Source of the DNA: Zhihengliuella sp.
GTDB taxonomy: Bacteria > Actinomycetota > Actinomycetes > Actinomycetales > Micrococcaceae
NCBI RefSeq assembly: GCF_031178195.1
Contig: NZ_JAPSJL010000002.1
Coordinates: forward strand, 247,593 to 311,592
Direction of reading: 5' to 3'
DNA length: 64,000 nucleotides
The notes beneath the pieces were generated by a model, which saw only the letters and a list, made by a program, of their open reading frames with translations, was not told where the DNA came from and ran no database searches. The position numbers and the translations under genes are program-made. Below are positions 25,022 to 33,364 of the stretch, one piece after another; the first letter of the stretch is position 1, and every line of letters begins with the position of its first letter.

Positions 25022-27733
25022 TCAGACGGCGCGTTCCGACCCCACGGGCACGGCGACGGCGGCCGCCTGCGCGGTCAGCGTGCGCTCCAGCGTGTGCGTC
25101 TGCTCGACGAGCAGTCGGCGCAGTGCCGCCGGAGCGGCCTCGTGCTCGGCGAGCCACTCGTGGGCGCGCTGGACCACCGGGTGTGCGCGTGCGGCCCGGG
25201 CCGCGGAGCCGTCCTCGACACCGAGGCGACCCGTGCCGCCGTCGCCCGGCGCGGCCTCGATGTCCTGGGCGAGCGGGAAGAGGCCCTGGATGATGCGGCT
25301 GGCCTGCCCGTTGGACAGGGAGTCCCAGACGCCGGCCAGCGCCGGCCAGTACTCGTCGTAGTGGCCGGCGGTCAGTTCGGGCGCGCCGATCTGGAATCCG
25401 GCGGCCGTCGCCGAGAGTACGTCGTTGGAGAGCGGGCGCCCCTCGGGGGTCCGGCCCGTCAGGACGGACCGCCATGCGGCAGCCTTGACCTCCGGTACCG
25501 GTCGTGCGGCCGTGGCCGTCGCATGACCGACGGCGGCGACGGCGCTCGGGGCCGTGCCGAGCGCCGCATCCAGTTCGTCCTGACCGATCCGGCCGGCGGC
25601 CGCTCCGGCCTGCAGCAGCGCCCAGCGCAGCTGCTCGTCAACCTCCAGCCCGGCGATCGGGGACCGGCGCCCCAGGCGGTCTGCCTCCAGGAGCGCGCCC
25701 ACGGTGGCCTGCTCCGCGCCGTGCCGGGCGAGTCGGGCGAACGCACGGGCCAGGGCTACCTGGTGGTCCGACCCCGGATCGGCCCTTCCGAGCAGGTCGA
25801 GGACTCCCGTGGTCAGCGCGGCGATGGCCCCGCCCCGCACGGTGGACGGGGCGTAGTACTCGAGGGCGGTGGTGGTCTGCTCCAGCAGCAGCTGCAGCAC
25901 GCCCACCGCCCTGGCCGAGGGGGCGAACCGCAGCACGGCGTCGGCGAACTCCGTCGCCGGGAGCTTGGCGTCCCGGACCATGTTCCACAGGGCCGCCCAC
26001 GCGGTGGCCTCGGCCAGCGGCTCTCCCAGCTCGGCGACGCGGGCGAGCACGGTGGCGAGGGAGACCTCGTCGAACTCCACCTTGCCGTAGGTGAGGTCCT
26101 CGTCGTTGGGCAGGACGACGGCCGGGCGCGGGCCTCCGACCAGCCCGGGCACCGGGACGGAGACGCCGGTCAGTTCGACGGCGTGGCTCCCGGTCCGCCG
26201 GAGCCGGCCGTCCTCCACGTCCCACGTCCCGACGCGCAGCACGTGCGGCCGCAGCACCTCTCGCCCGGTCACCGGGTCCACCGACTGCTGCTCCAGCACC
26301 GCGGAGGTGACCACGCCGTCGTCGTCCGTCTCCAGGAGCACGCGCAGATCCGCCACGCCCGCGGTCTCGAGCCAGGCCGCGGACCACTCGCGCATGTCCC
26401 GGCCCGAGGCCTCGGCCAGCACGGCCAGGAAGTCGTCCAGGGTGGTGTTGCCGAACGCGTGCGCGGCGAAGTACCGGCGCGCCGCGGTGAAGAAGGCGTC
26501 CTCGCCCACGTAGGCGGCCAGCTGCTTCAGCACCGAGGCGCCCTTGGCGTAGGTGATGCCGTCGAAGTTCTGCCGCGCCGCCTCCACGTCCGGGATGTCC
26601 GCGACGATCGGGTGTGTGCTCGGCAGCTGGTCCTGGACGTACGCCCACGCCTTCCGGCGGTTGGCGAAGGTCACCCACGGCTGGCCGAGGTCGGTGGCGC
26701 GCTCCGTGGCGAGCGCCCCCATGTAGTCCGCGAAGGACTCCTTGAGCCACAGGTCGTCCCACCACTCCATGGTGACGAGGTCGCCGAACCACATGTGCGC
26801 CATCTCGTGCATCAGTGTGTTGGCGCGCCCCTCGTGCTGCGCGGCCGTGGCACGCGAGGTGAAGACGTAGCGCTCCGTGAACGTGACCAGGCCCGGGTTC
26901 TCCATGGCGCCGAGATTGTACTCCGGCACGAACGCCTGATCGTACTTGCCCCACGGGTAGGGGTACTGGAAGAGGCGGTGGAAGAGGTCGAGGCCGCTCT
27001 TGGTGACCTCGAAGATGCGGTCCGCGTCGAAGTCCTTCGCCAGCGACGCCCGGCAGGAGGCTCCCAGATCGATGCTGAGCGTGCCGCCGTCGGCCGTCGT
27101 CCCGGTCCACTGGTCCGTGACGTAGTGGTAGGGGCCGGCGAGCACGGCGGTGAGGTAGGTGGACATCGGCTCCGTGCGGCGGAAGTGCCACGTGGCCGTG
27201 CCGTCGCCGTTGTCGTCCACGCTGGCCACGGCGCCGTTGGAGGCGACGTGCCAGTCGGCGGGGGCCGTCACCACGACGTCGTACGCGGCCTTCAGGTCCG
27301 GCTGCTCGAAGTTCGCGAAGACCCGGCGCGCATCGGCCGGCTCGTACTGGGTGTAGAGGTAGGTCTCGCCGTCGGCGGGATCGACGAAGCGGTGCAGTCC
27401 CTCGCCGCTGGTCGAGTAGAGGCCGCGGCCGCTGACGACGGCGGTGTTCCGCTCGCGCAGGTCCGGCAGGTGGATGCGGTGCTCGCCGACCACGGTCTCC
27501 GGGTCCAGGAGGGTCCCGTTGAGCTCGACGGAGTCGACGCCGCCGTGCAGGAAGTCGAGGAACGTGGACTCGCCGGGACGGGCGCAGGAGAAGGAGACCG
27601 TGGTCCGCGAGCCGAAGTGCGGCCGGTCCGGATCCTGGGCCCGCGAGAGGTCCAGCTCCAGCCGGTACGAGACATCGGAGACCAGTCGGGCGCGTCGGGC
27701 CGCTTCACTGCGGCTCAGGTTCTTCGAATCCAC
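25022..27733 (-). CDS. pepN: Aminopeptidase N (M1 zinc metallopeptidase)
   Basis: A 903-residue M1 aminopeptidase. The exopeptidase motif LGAMENPG (about residue 280) and zinc site HEMAHMWFGDLVTMEWWDD (about 310-328) with downstream NESF-equivalent KESFADY are intact. It trims N-terminal residues in the cytoplasm. An ERAP1-like C-terminal helical domain follows. The start is a GTG at 27731-27733; its ribosome site is poor. A second protein with a similar C-terminal tail enters at the right edge of the window. Confidence 0.95.
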   Translation of the reverse strand: MDSKNLSRSEAARRARLVSDVSYRLELDLSRAQDPDRPHFGSRTTVSFSCARPGESTFLDFLHGGVDSVELNGTLLDPETVVGEHRIHLPDLRERNTAVVSGRGLYSTSGEGLHRFVDPADGETYLYTQYEPADARRVFANFEQPDLKAAYDVVVTAPADWHVASNGAVASVDDNGDGTATWHFRRTEPMSTYLTAVLAGPYHYVTDQWTGTTADGGTLSIDLGASCRASLAKDFDADRIFEVTKSGLDLFHRLFQYPYPWGKYDQAFVPEYNLGAMENPGLVTFTERYVFTSRATAAQHEGRANTLMHEMAHMWFGDLVTMEWWDDLWLKESFADYMGALATERATDLGQPWVTFANRRKAWAYVQDQLPSTHPIVADIPDVEAARQNFDGITYAKGASVLKQLAAYVGEDAFFTAARRYFAAHAFGNTTLDDFLAVLAEASGRDMREWSAAWLETAGVADLRVLLETDDDGVVTSAVLEQQSVDPVTGREVLRPHVLRVGTWDVEDGRLRRTGSHAVELTGVSVPVPGLVGGPRPAVVLPNDEDLTYGKVEFDEVSLATVLARVAELGEPLAEATAWAALWNMVRDAKLPATEFADAVLRFAPSARAVGVLQLLLEQTTTALEYYAPSTVRGGAIAALTTGVLDLLGRADPGSDHQVALARAFARLARHGAEQATVGALLEADRLGRRSPIAGLEVDEQLRWALLQAGAAAGRIGQDELDAALGTAPSAVAAVGHATATAARPVPEVKAAAWRSVLTGRTPEGRPLSNDVLSATAAGFQIGAPELTAGHYDEYWPALAGVWDSLSNGQASRIIQGLFPLAQDIEAAPGDGGTGRLGVEDGSAARAARAHPVVQRAHEWLAEHEAAPAALRRLLVEQTHTLERTLTAQAAAVAVPVGSERAV

Positions 27734-27740
27734 AGGGCCA

Positions 27741-28982
27741 TTAGACCATGAAAGAACCGTTTGAGATAAGGGCCGCGGCGCCGAGGCCGGCGAGCGCGAC
27801 GACGATCCAGGCGATCAGGGCGGCCGCAGTGGCCCGCCCGGCGGACCCGACGAGCGCCCGGAGGTCGATCGCGTAGCCGAGCCCGACCAGTGCGGCGCCG
27901 AGCAGCAGCTCCTGCACGACCTGCGCGATCTCGAGGACCGCCTCGGGCAGGAGCCCGGTCGCCCGCGCCGCGACCATCAGGGCGAATCCGACGACGAAGC
28001 CGGGCACGAGCGGCGGCAGGGACCCGCCGGCCGCGGGGGCTGCGGGAACCGGTTCCGGGTCCGGGCGAGCCGACGCGGACGCCACCGGTGCGCCGGCAGC
28101 CCGTGCCGCGCCTCCCGGCGCGCCGGACGCGCTGCGCCGGGCCGACCATGCGCCGAGCATGGCGAGCGGTGCGAGGGCGAGAACGCGCAGGAGCTTGACG
28201 ACGACGGCCGCCGCGAGCGCCGTCGTCCCAGCGGTGGCGGCGGCTTGCGCGGACCCCGCCTGTGCGGCGGCGTCGGCGATGTCCGCCGTGGCGACCACCT
28301 GGCCGACGTCGTGCACGGAGGCTCCGACCCAGTGGCCGAAGGTCTCCGGGCCGAGCCCGAGCACGGTGTTCAGCAGCGGCAGGGCCGCGATGGACAGGGT
28401 CCCGCACAGCGTCACGAGGGCCAGGGGGATGGAGGCGTCGCGGGCGGTGCCGCGCGCCTGGCTGACGGCGCCGATCGCGCTCGCGCCGCAGATCGAGAAG
28501 CCGGCGGCCAGGAGGGTCGGCTGGTCGCCGGGCAGGCGGAGCGCCTTGGCCGTCGCCCAGGTGCCGGCGAACGCGACGACGACGACGCCGAGCACGGCCG
28601 TGATCCCGACCAGGCCGAGGGCGGCGACGTCGGCGAGCACCAGCTGCAGGCCGAGCAGGACGATGCCGGCGCGCATGAGCAGGGTGCCGGCGTAGTCCAT
28701 CCCGGGGGAGAGGGCCGCGCCGGGGCCGCTGGACCGGCCCCGGCCCCGGAGGACGTTCCCCAGCACGGCGCCCGCCGCCACGCAGAGCGTCATCGCCGGG
28801 ATGGCCGGCAGCGCCGCCGCGGCGACGAACGCCAGCGCGACGACGACCCCCGCCCCGGCCAGGCCCGGCAGCGCCGCCGGGCCGGGCAGCAGGGCGCGCA
28901 GCTGCCGCCGCAGCGACGCGCGGCCCCGGGCACCTGCTCGGCCCCGTGGGCCGTCCGCCGCCGGGTCGGGCCGGCTCGTCAC
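27741..28982 (-). CDS. YeiH/YadS-type putative sulfate exporter family protein
   Basis: A 413-residue polytopic membrane protein of the UPF0324/YeiH family, with ten or more helices, GFSICGASAIGAVS near residue 160 and SVHDVGQVVATADIA near 230. A Pro/Ala-rich cytoplasmic loop (about 280-320) interrupts the helices. The exported substrate is not established despite the family name. The GTG start at 28980-28982 overlaps the SDR stop as GTGA. Confidence 0.85.
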   Translation of the reverse strand: MTSRPDPAADGPRGRAGARGRASLRRQLRALLPGPAALPGLAGAGVVVALAFVAAAALPAIPAMTLCVAAGAVLGNVLRGRGRSSGPGAALSPGMDYAGTLLMRAGIVLLGLQLVLADVAALGLVGITAVLGVVVVAFAGTWATAKALRLPGDQPTLLAAGFSICGASAIGAVSQARGTARDASIPLALVTLCGTLSIAALPLLNTVLGLGPETFGHWVGASVHDVGQVVATADIADAAAQAGSAQAAATAGTTALAAAVVVKLLRVLALAPLAMLGAWSARRSASGAPGGAARAAGAPVASASARPDPEPVPAAPAAGGSLPPLVPGFVVGFALMVAARATGLLPEAVLEIAQVVQELLLGAALVGLGYAIDLRALVGSAGRATAAALIAWIVVALAGLGAAALISNGSFMV

Positions 28983-30505
28983 CAGGGCGACCTCGCGTAG
29001 TCCTTGAGGAAGCATCCGTAGAGGTCCAGCCCGGCCTCGCCGGCGACGACGGGGTGGTAGACGCGGGCCGCGCCGTCGATCAGGTCCAGCGGGGCGTGCC
29101 AGCCGTCGGCGGCGTGGCGGAACTTGTCGTCGTGGGGCCGCTCGTCCGTGATCCAGCCGGTGTCCACGGCGGTCATGAGGATCTTGTCCTCGGTGAAGAG
29201 TTCCTCGGCGCTGGTCCGGGTGAGCATGTTCAGCCCCGCCTTGGCCATGTTGGTGTGCGGGTGTCCGGCCCCCTTGTAGCGGCGCGAGAACTGTCCCTCC
29301 ATCGCCGAGACGTTCACGATGTACTTCCGTCGGGCGTCCGAGGCCGCCAGTGCGGGTCGGAGGCGGCTGGCCAGCAGGAAGGGCGCCGTCACGTTGCAGA
29401 GCTGGACCTCGAGGAGCTCCAGCGGGTCGACCTCGCCCAGGACCTGCGTCCAGCTGTTCTGGCTCACGATGTCGGGCACCAGGCCCCCGGCGTCGATCGC
29501 CGTGCCGGCGTCGATGCGCTCGAGGGTCGCGGAGCCGGCGGTCATGGCGAGCTCGGCGAGGCGCACCGGGTCCATGGCCTCCGTCTGGGTCAGCTCGGTG
29601 GCCTGCAGGTGGAACGCGGCGGCGAGGGCCTTGGGGTGCTCCTGCGGCGAGTGACCGCCGCCGAGGACCTCGGGACCGCCGTGGGCCGGGGTGAGCTCGG
29701 GGGGCAGCGGCCGCGACTCGTTCTCGACTAGATGGCGGTAGGAGCCGGCCGAGCGCCGGACCGTCTGCGCGGCGTTGTTGATCAGGATGTCGAGCGGGCC
29801 GTCGGCGGCCACACGGTCGGCCAGCGAGATCACCTGGGCGGGGTCGCGCAGGTCGATGCCCACGATGCACAGGCGGTGCAGCCAGTCGCCAGAGTCCTCG
29901 ACGGCGGCGAACCGGCGGGCGGCGTCGTGCGGGAACCGGGTGGTGATGGTGGTGCGGGCGCCGTCGCGCAGCAGCCGCAGCGCGATGTGCATCCCGATCT
30001 TGGCCCGGCCGCCGGTGAGGAGGGCGCGCCGTCCCGTCAGGTCCGTGCGCGCGCTGCGCCACGCCCGGCCGGCCTCGGCGCACTCCGGGCACAGGGCATG
30101 GTGGAACGCATCCGCACGGGTGTAGTCCCGCTTGCAGACGTAGCAGCCGCGGGGGCGGATGTACTCGCCGGCGCTGTCGCCATCGGTGCCCGAGCTCAAC
30201 GGCAGGCCGAGCGTCTCGTCGTCGAGCCGGTCCGGCGCGCCGGTGGCGGTCCGCTCGGCCACGGCGCGGTCGTGCTCCTGCACCTCCCGGCGCGCGACGG
30301 CCTTGCGGTAGCGCTTGACCTCCTTGAACATGCGGCTGGTGCCGCGACGCACGGCGATGAACCGCTCGTCGTCGTCGGGGAGGGTGTGGACGGCGCCGAG
30401 GACGCGCAGGCACGTCTCGAGGTCGGCGTCGGTGAAATCGGGGGCCGCGTCGGAGACGACAGCGTCCGCTGCGGCGGACCCGGGGATGTGCTGGGCATCG
30501 GTCAT
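28979..30505 (-). CDS. Zinc-ribbon short-chain dehydrogenase-like protein
   Basis: A 508-residue protein. Residues 1-100 are a charged helical region; Cys121, Cys124, Cys139 and Cys142 form a four-cysteine zinc-ribbon-like knuckle; an SDR domain starts at TGGRAKIG (164-171) with NNAA at 243-246. A long insertion occupies about 250-360. Ser400 and Lys422 are in place, but the position four before the Lys, normally Tyr, is Thr418; Tyr410 is the nearest Tyr. Activity is therefore uncertain. Translationally coupled to the YeiH-like gene. Confidence 0.8.
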   Translation of the reverse strand: MTDAQHIPGSAAADAVVSDAAPDFTDADLETCLRVLGAVHTLPDDDERFIAVRRGTSRMFKEVKRYRKAVARREVQEHDRAVAERTATGAPDRLDDETLGLPLSSGTDGDSAGEYIRPRGCYVCKRDYTRADAFHHALCPECAEAGRAWRSARTDLTGRRALLTGGRAKIGMHIALRLLRDGARTTITTRFPHDAARRFAAVEDSGDWLHRLCIVGIDLRDPAQVISLADRVAADGPLDILINNAAQTVRRSAGSYRHLVENESRPLPPELTPAHGGPEVLGGGHSPQEHPKALAAAFHLQATELTQTEAMDPVRLAELAMTAGSATLERIDAGTAIDAGGLVPDIVSQNSWTQVLGEVDPLELLEVQLCNVTAPFLLASRLRPALAASDARRKYIVNVSAMEGQFSRRYKGAGHPHTNMAKAGLNMLTRTSAEELFTEDKILMTAVDTGWITDERPHDDKFRHAADGWHAPLDLIDGAARVYHPVVAGEAGLDLYGCFLKDYARSPW

Positions 30506-30631
30506 GACGGTAGAACTTTACCGGCCCGGCCGGAGCCACGCCCCCACGGGGCCGCGTCGCCCCGCCCCGGACATCGCCAACACGGGCAGGGGAGACCGGG
30601 GGCAGGGCGGGTGCCTGCTACGGCCCCCCGG

Positions 30632-31909
30632 CTACTGCGCGCCCCGGGCGGGGGAGGACAGGGCGGTGTCCGGCTCGACGACGCGGCGCTTGCTGATGAC
30701 CGTCAGGCCGGAGTCGGTGACGACGAACCCGCGGGCCCGGTCCGCCTCCGGGTCCACGCCGATGGTGGCCCCCGGCGGGACGACCACCTGCTTGTCGAGG
30801 ATCGCCCGGCGGACCACGGCTCCGGCACCGATCCTCACATCGTCCAGCAGCACGGAGTCGGAGACTTCGGCACCGAGCCCGACCGCGACGTCGGTGGAGA
30901 GGACCGACCGCTCCACCTGCCCGCCGGAGATGACGACGCCGTGGGACAGGAGGGAGTCGTGGGCGGTGCCAGGCGTGCCGTCCTCCCCGTGGACCAGCTT
31001 GGCCGGCGGCGACGCCGTCTGCCGGGTGAAGAGCGGCCACTCGTGGTTGTACAGGTTGAACGCCGGGACCGCGGACAGCAGATCCATGTGCGCCTCGTAG
31101 TAGGAGTCCAGTGTCCCCACGTCGCGCCAGTACCGCAGCGGCGTGGGTTCCTCGCCCGGCACCGGATTGGTCGAGAAGTCGTAGACGGCGCAGTCGCCGC
31201 GGTCGACGAACGAGGGGATGATGTCCCCGCCCATGTCGTGCGCCGTCTCCTCGCGCCGGGCATCGGCCTCGAGCGCCTCGATCAGCGCGTCGGTGGTGAA
31301 GATGTAGTTGCCCATGGAGGCCAGGAACATCGACGGATCGTCGGGCAGGCCCGGGGTGGTCGGAGGCTTCTCGACGAAGCGCGCGATGCGGCCGGGGCGC
31401 TCCGGGTCGACCTCGATGACGCCGAACTGGTCGGCCAGCTTCACGGGCTGGCGCACCGCGGCGACCGAGGCATTCGCACCCGAGGCGATGTGCGCCTCCA
31501 GCATCGACGAGAAGTCCATCCGGTAGACGTGGTCCGCGCCGACGACCAGGACGTAGTCCGGCTGCGCGTCGTGGATGAGGTTCATCGACTGGTGGATCGC
31601 GTTGGCCGAACCGAGGAACCATTCCTTGCCGAGCCGCTGCTGCGCCGGGACGGAGGCCACGTAGTGGCCCAGATGCGTGGACATCCGCCAGGTCTCGGAG
31701 ATGTGTCGGTCCAGGGAGTGGGATTTGTACTGGGTGAGGACCACCACCTGTCGGTAGCCCGAGTTCACGACGTTGGAGAGCGCGAAATCGATCAGTCGAT
31801 AGGCGCCCGCGAACGGGACGGCGGGTTTGGCTCGGTCCTCCGTCAGCGGCATGAGGCGCTTGCCCTCTCCACCAGCGAGGACGACGGCGAGTACGCGGCA
31901 CTTGGGCAT
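30632..31909 (-). CDS. glgC: Glucose-1-phosphate adenylyltransferase
   Basis: A 425-residue ADP-glucose pyrophosphorylase. The nucleotide-binding start is [17 protein letters not shown], followed by [29 protein letters not shown] and VEKPP, with a C-terminal left-handed beta helix. It makes ADP-glucose from ATP and glucose-1-phosphate. GGAG precedes the ATG. It diverges from glgA/glgM, which uses its product. Confidence 0.96.
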   Translation of the reverse strand: MPKCRVLAVVLAGGEGKRLMPLTEDRAKPAVPFAGAYRLIDFALSNVVNSGYRQVVVLTQYKSHSLDRHISETWRMSTHLGHYVASVPAQQRLGKEWFLGSANAIHQSMNLIHDAQPDYVLVVGADHVYRMDFSSMLEAHIASGANASVAAVRQPVKLADQFGVIEVDPERPGRIARFVEKPPTTPGLPDDPSMFLASMGNYIFTTDALIEALEADARREETAHDMGGDIIPSFVDRGDCAVYDFSTNPVPGEEPTPLRYWRDVGTLDSYYEAHMDLLSAVPAFNLYNHEWPLFTRQTASPPAKLVHGEDGTPGTAHDSLLSHGVVISGGQVERSVLSTDVAVGLGAEVSDSVLLDDVRIGAGAVVRRAILDKQVVVPPGATIGVDPEADRARGFVVTDSGLTVISKRRVVEPDTALSSPARGAQ

Positions 31910-32022
31910 GAGTTACTCCAATGTCCATCGGGCGACCGGCGCGGGTCGAGCGAGGCCTGATCCACGCCGTGATCTGTGACAAAACCCTATGTGACTTCGC
32001 CCGCACCGGCTACGTTAGGACC
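31910..32022. promoter_or_regulatory. Divergent glgC-glgA promoter region
   Basis: The 113-base spacer holds TACGTT (32011-32016) six bases before the glgA GTG, the spacing of leaderless actinobacterial promoters, and two direct TGTGAC hexamers (31975-31980 and 31990-31995) fifteen bases apart. The repeats could be half-sites for a CRP/GlxR-type regulator, but no inverted TCACA partner is present. Confidence 0.5.
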
Positions 32023-33225
32023 GTGCGAGTAGACATTGTTACCAAAGAGTTCCCTCCGACCATCTACGGCGGCGCCGGCGTCCACGTGGCCGAGCTGACG
32101 CGCGTGCTCGCGTCACGGGCGGACGTGCGGATCCACGCCTTCGGCGAGCCCCGTCCCGACGAGTACCACGGGGCGCGGGTGAGCAGCTACGCCGCGCCCG
32201 CGGAGCTGGAGGGCGCGAATGCGGCCGTCCAGACCCTCGGCACCGACCTGCTGATGCTGGAGGACCTGGCCGGCGCCGACGTCGTCCACTCCCATACCTG
32301 GTACGCCAACATGGCCGGACATCTGGGCGGGCTCCTCCACGCCGTCCCGCACGTGGTCAGCGCCCACTCGCTCGAGCCCCTGCGCCCGTGGAAGGCCGAG
32401 CAGCTCGGCGGCGGATACGCGCTGAGCTGCTGGGCGGAGCGCACCGCCTACCACGGCGCCGCAGCCATCATCGCGGTCTCGGCGGGCATGCGGGCGGACA
32501 TCCTGCGCGCCTACCCCGACGTCGATCCGGACCGGGTGCACGTGGTGCACAACGGCGTCGACGTGGAGGCATGGCGCCCCGTGCCCGCGACGAACGCGCT
32601 CGAGCGCTACGGCATCGATCCCGCCGGCCGCTCGGTGGCGTTCGTCGGCCGCATCACCCGGCAGAAGGGACTGCCGTTCCTGCTGCGTGCGGCCGCCGAG
32701 CTGCCAGCGGACGTCCAGCTGGTGCTCTGCGCCGGCGCCGCCGACACCCCCGAGCTCGCCGCGGAGGTCTCCGAGCTCATCGACGGCCTCCAGCGCAGCC
32801 GCGGGAACGTGGTGCTGATCGAGAAGATGCTCCCCCGGGAGGAGGTCATGCAGGTGCTCACGCACGCCACCGTCTTCGCCTGCCCCTCGATCTACGAGCC
32901 CCTCGGCATCGTCAATCTCGAGGCCATGGCGTGCGGCACCGCCGTCGTGGCCACCGCCACCGGCGGCATCCCCGAGGTCGTCGACGACGGGAGCACCGGC
33001 TACCTGGTCCCCGTCGAGCAGCACGACGACGGGACCGGCACGCCCGTCAACCCGCAGGAGTTCATCGCCGGCTTCGCCGCCGCGCTCAACCGGGCCCTCG
33101 AGGACCCCGCGGAGGCCGAGCGGATGGGAGCCCGCGGCCGGGAGCGGGCGGCACGGAACTTCTCGTGGGATGCGATCGCCGACCACACGCTCGAGGTGTA
33201 CCGGGCGGCGCTCGCCGGCCACTGA
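32023..33225 (+). CDS. glgA: GT4-type glycogen synthase GlgA / GlgM
   Basis: A 400-residue GT4 glycosyltransferase beginning MRVDIVTKEFPPTIYGGAGV, with the GT-B C-terminal motif YEPLGIVNLEAMACGTAVVA. Actinobacterial proteins of this length and genome position (divergent from glgC) are annotated GlgA, but the M. tuberculosis homologue (GlgM) makes maltose-1-phosphate from ADP-glucose for the GlgE pathway. The window cannot decide between glycogen synthase and M1P synthase activity. The GTG start has no ribosome site and lies six bases from a -10 hexamer. Confidence 0.9.
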   Translation: MRVDIVTKEFPPTIYGGAGVHVAELTRVLASRADVRIHAFGEPRPDEYHGARVSSYAAPAELEGANAAVQTLGTDLLMLEDLAGADVVHSHTWYANMAGHLGGLLHAVPHVVSAHSLEPLRPWKAEQLGGGYALSCWAERTAYHGAAAIIAVSAGMRADILRAYPDVDPDRVHVVHNGVDVEAWRPVPATNALERYGIDPAGRSVAFVGRITRQKGLPFLLRAAAELPADVQLVLCAGAADTPELAAEVSELIDGLQRSRGNVVLIEKMLPREEVMQVLTHATVFACPSIYEPLGIVNLEAMACGTAVVATATGGIPEVVDDGSTGYLVPVEQHDDGTGTPVNPQEFIAGFAAALNRALEDPAEAERMGARGRERAARNFSWDAIADHTLEVYRAALAGH

Positions 33226-33272
33226 CGCGGGTCCATCGACGCCGTCGACGGGCAGCTGGACGCTCCGGCGCC

Positions 33273-33317
33273 GCAGGGGCCCGGCAGACCGGAACGACCG
33301 GCCGGCCGGGCCCCTGC
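33273..33317. terminator. Bidirectional terminator between glgA and the acyl-CoA dehydrogenase gene
   Basis: Perfect 13-base GC-rich arms (33273-33285 and 33305-33317) between convergent genes. Confidence 0.8.
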
Positions 33318-33364
33318 GCTGCCCGCTGAGCCCGTGCCCCAGGCCAGGCACCGGCGCCGCGCGG

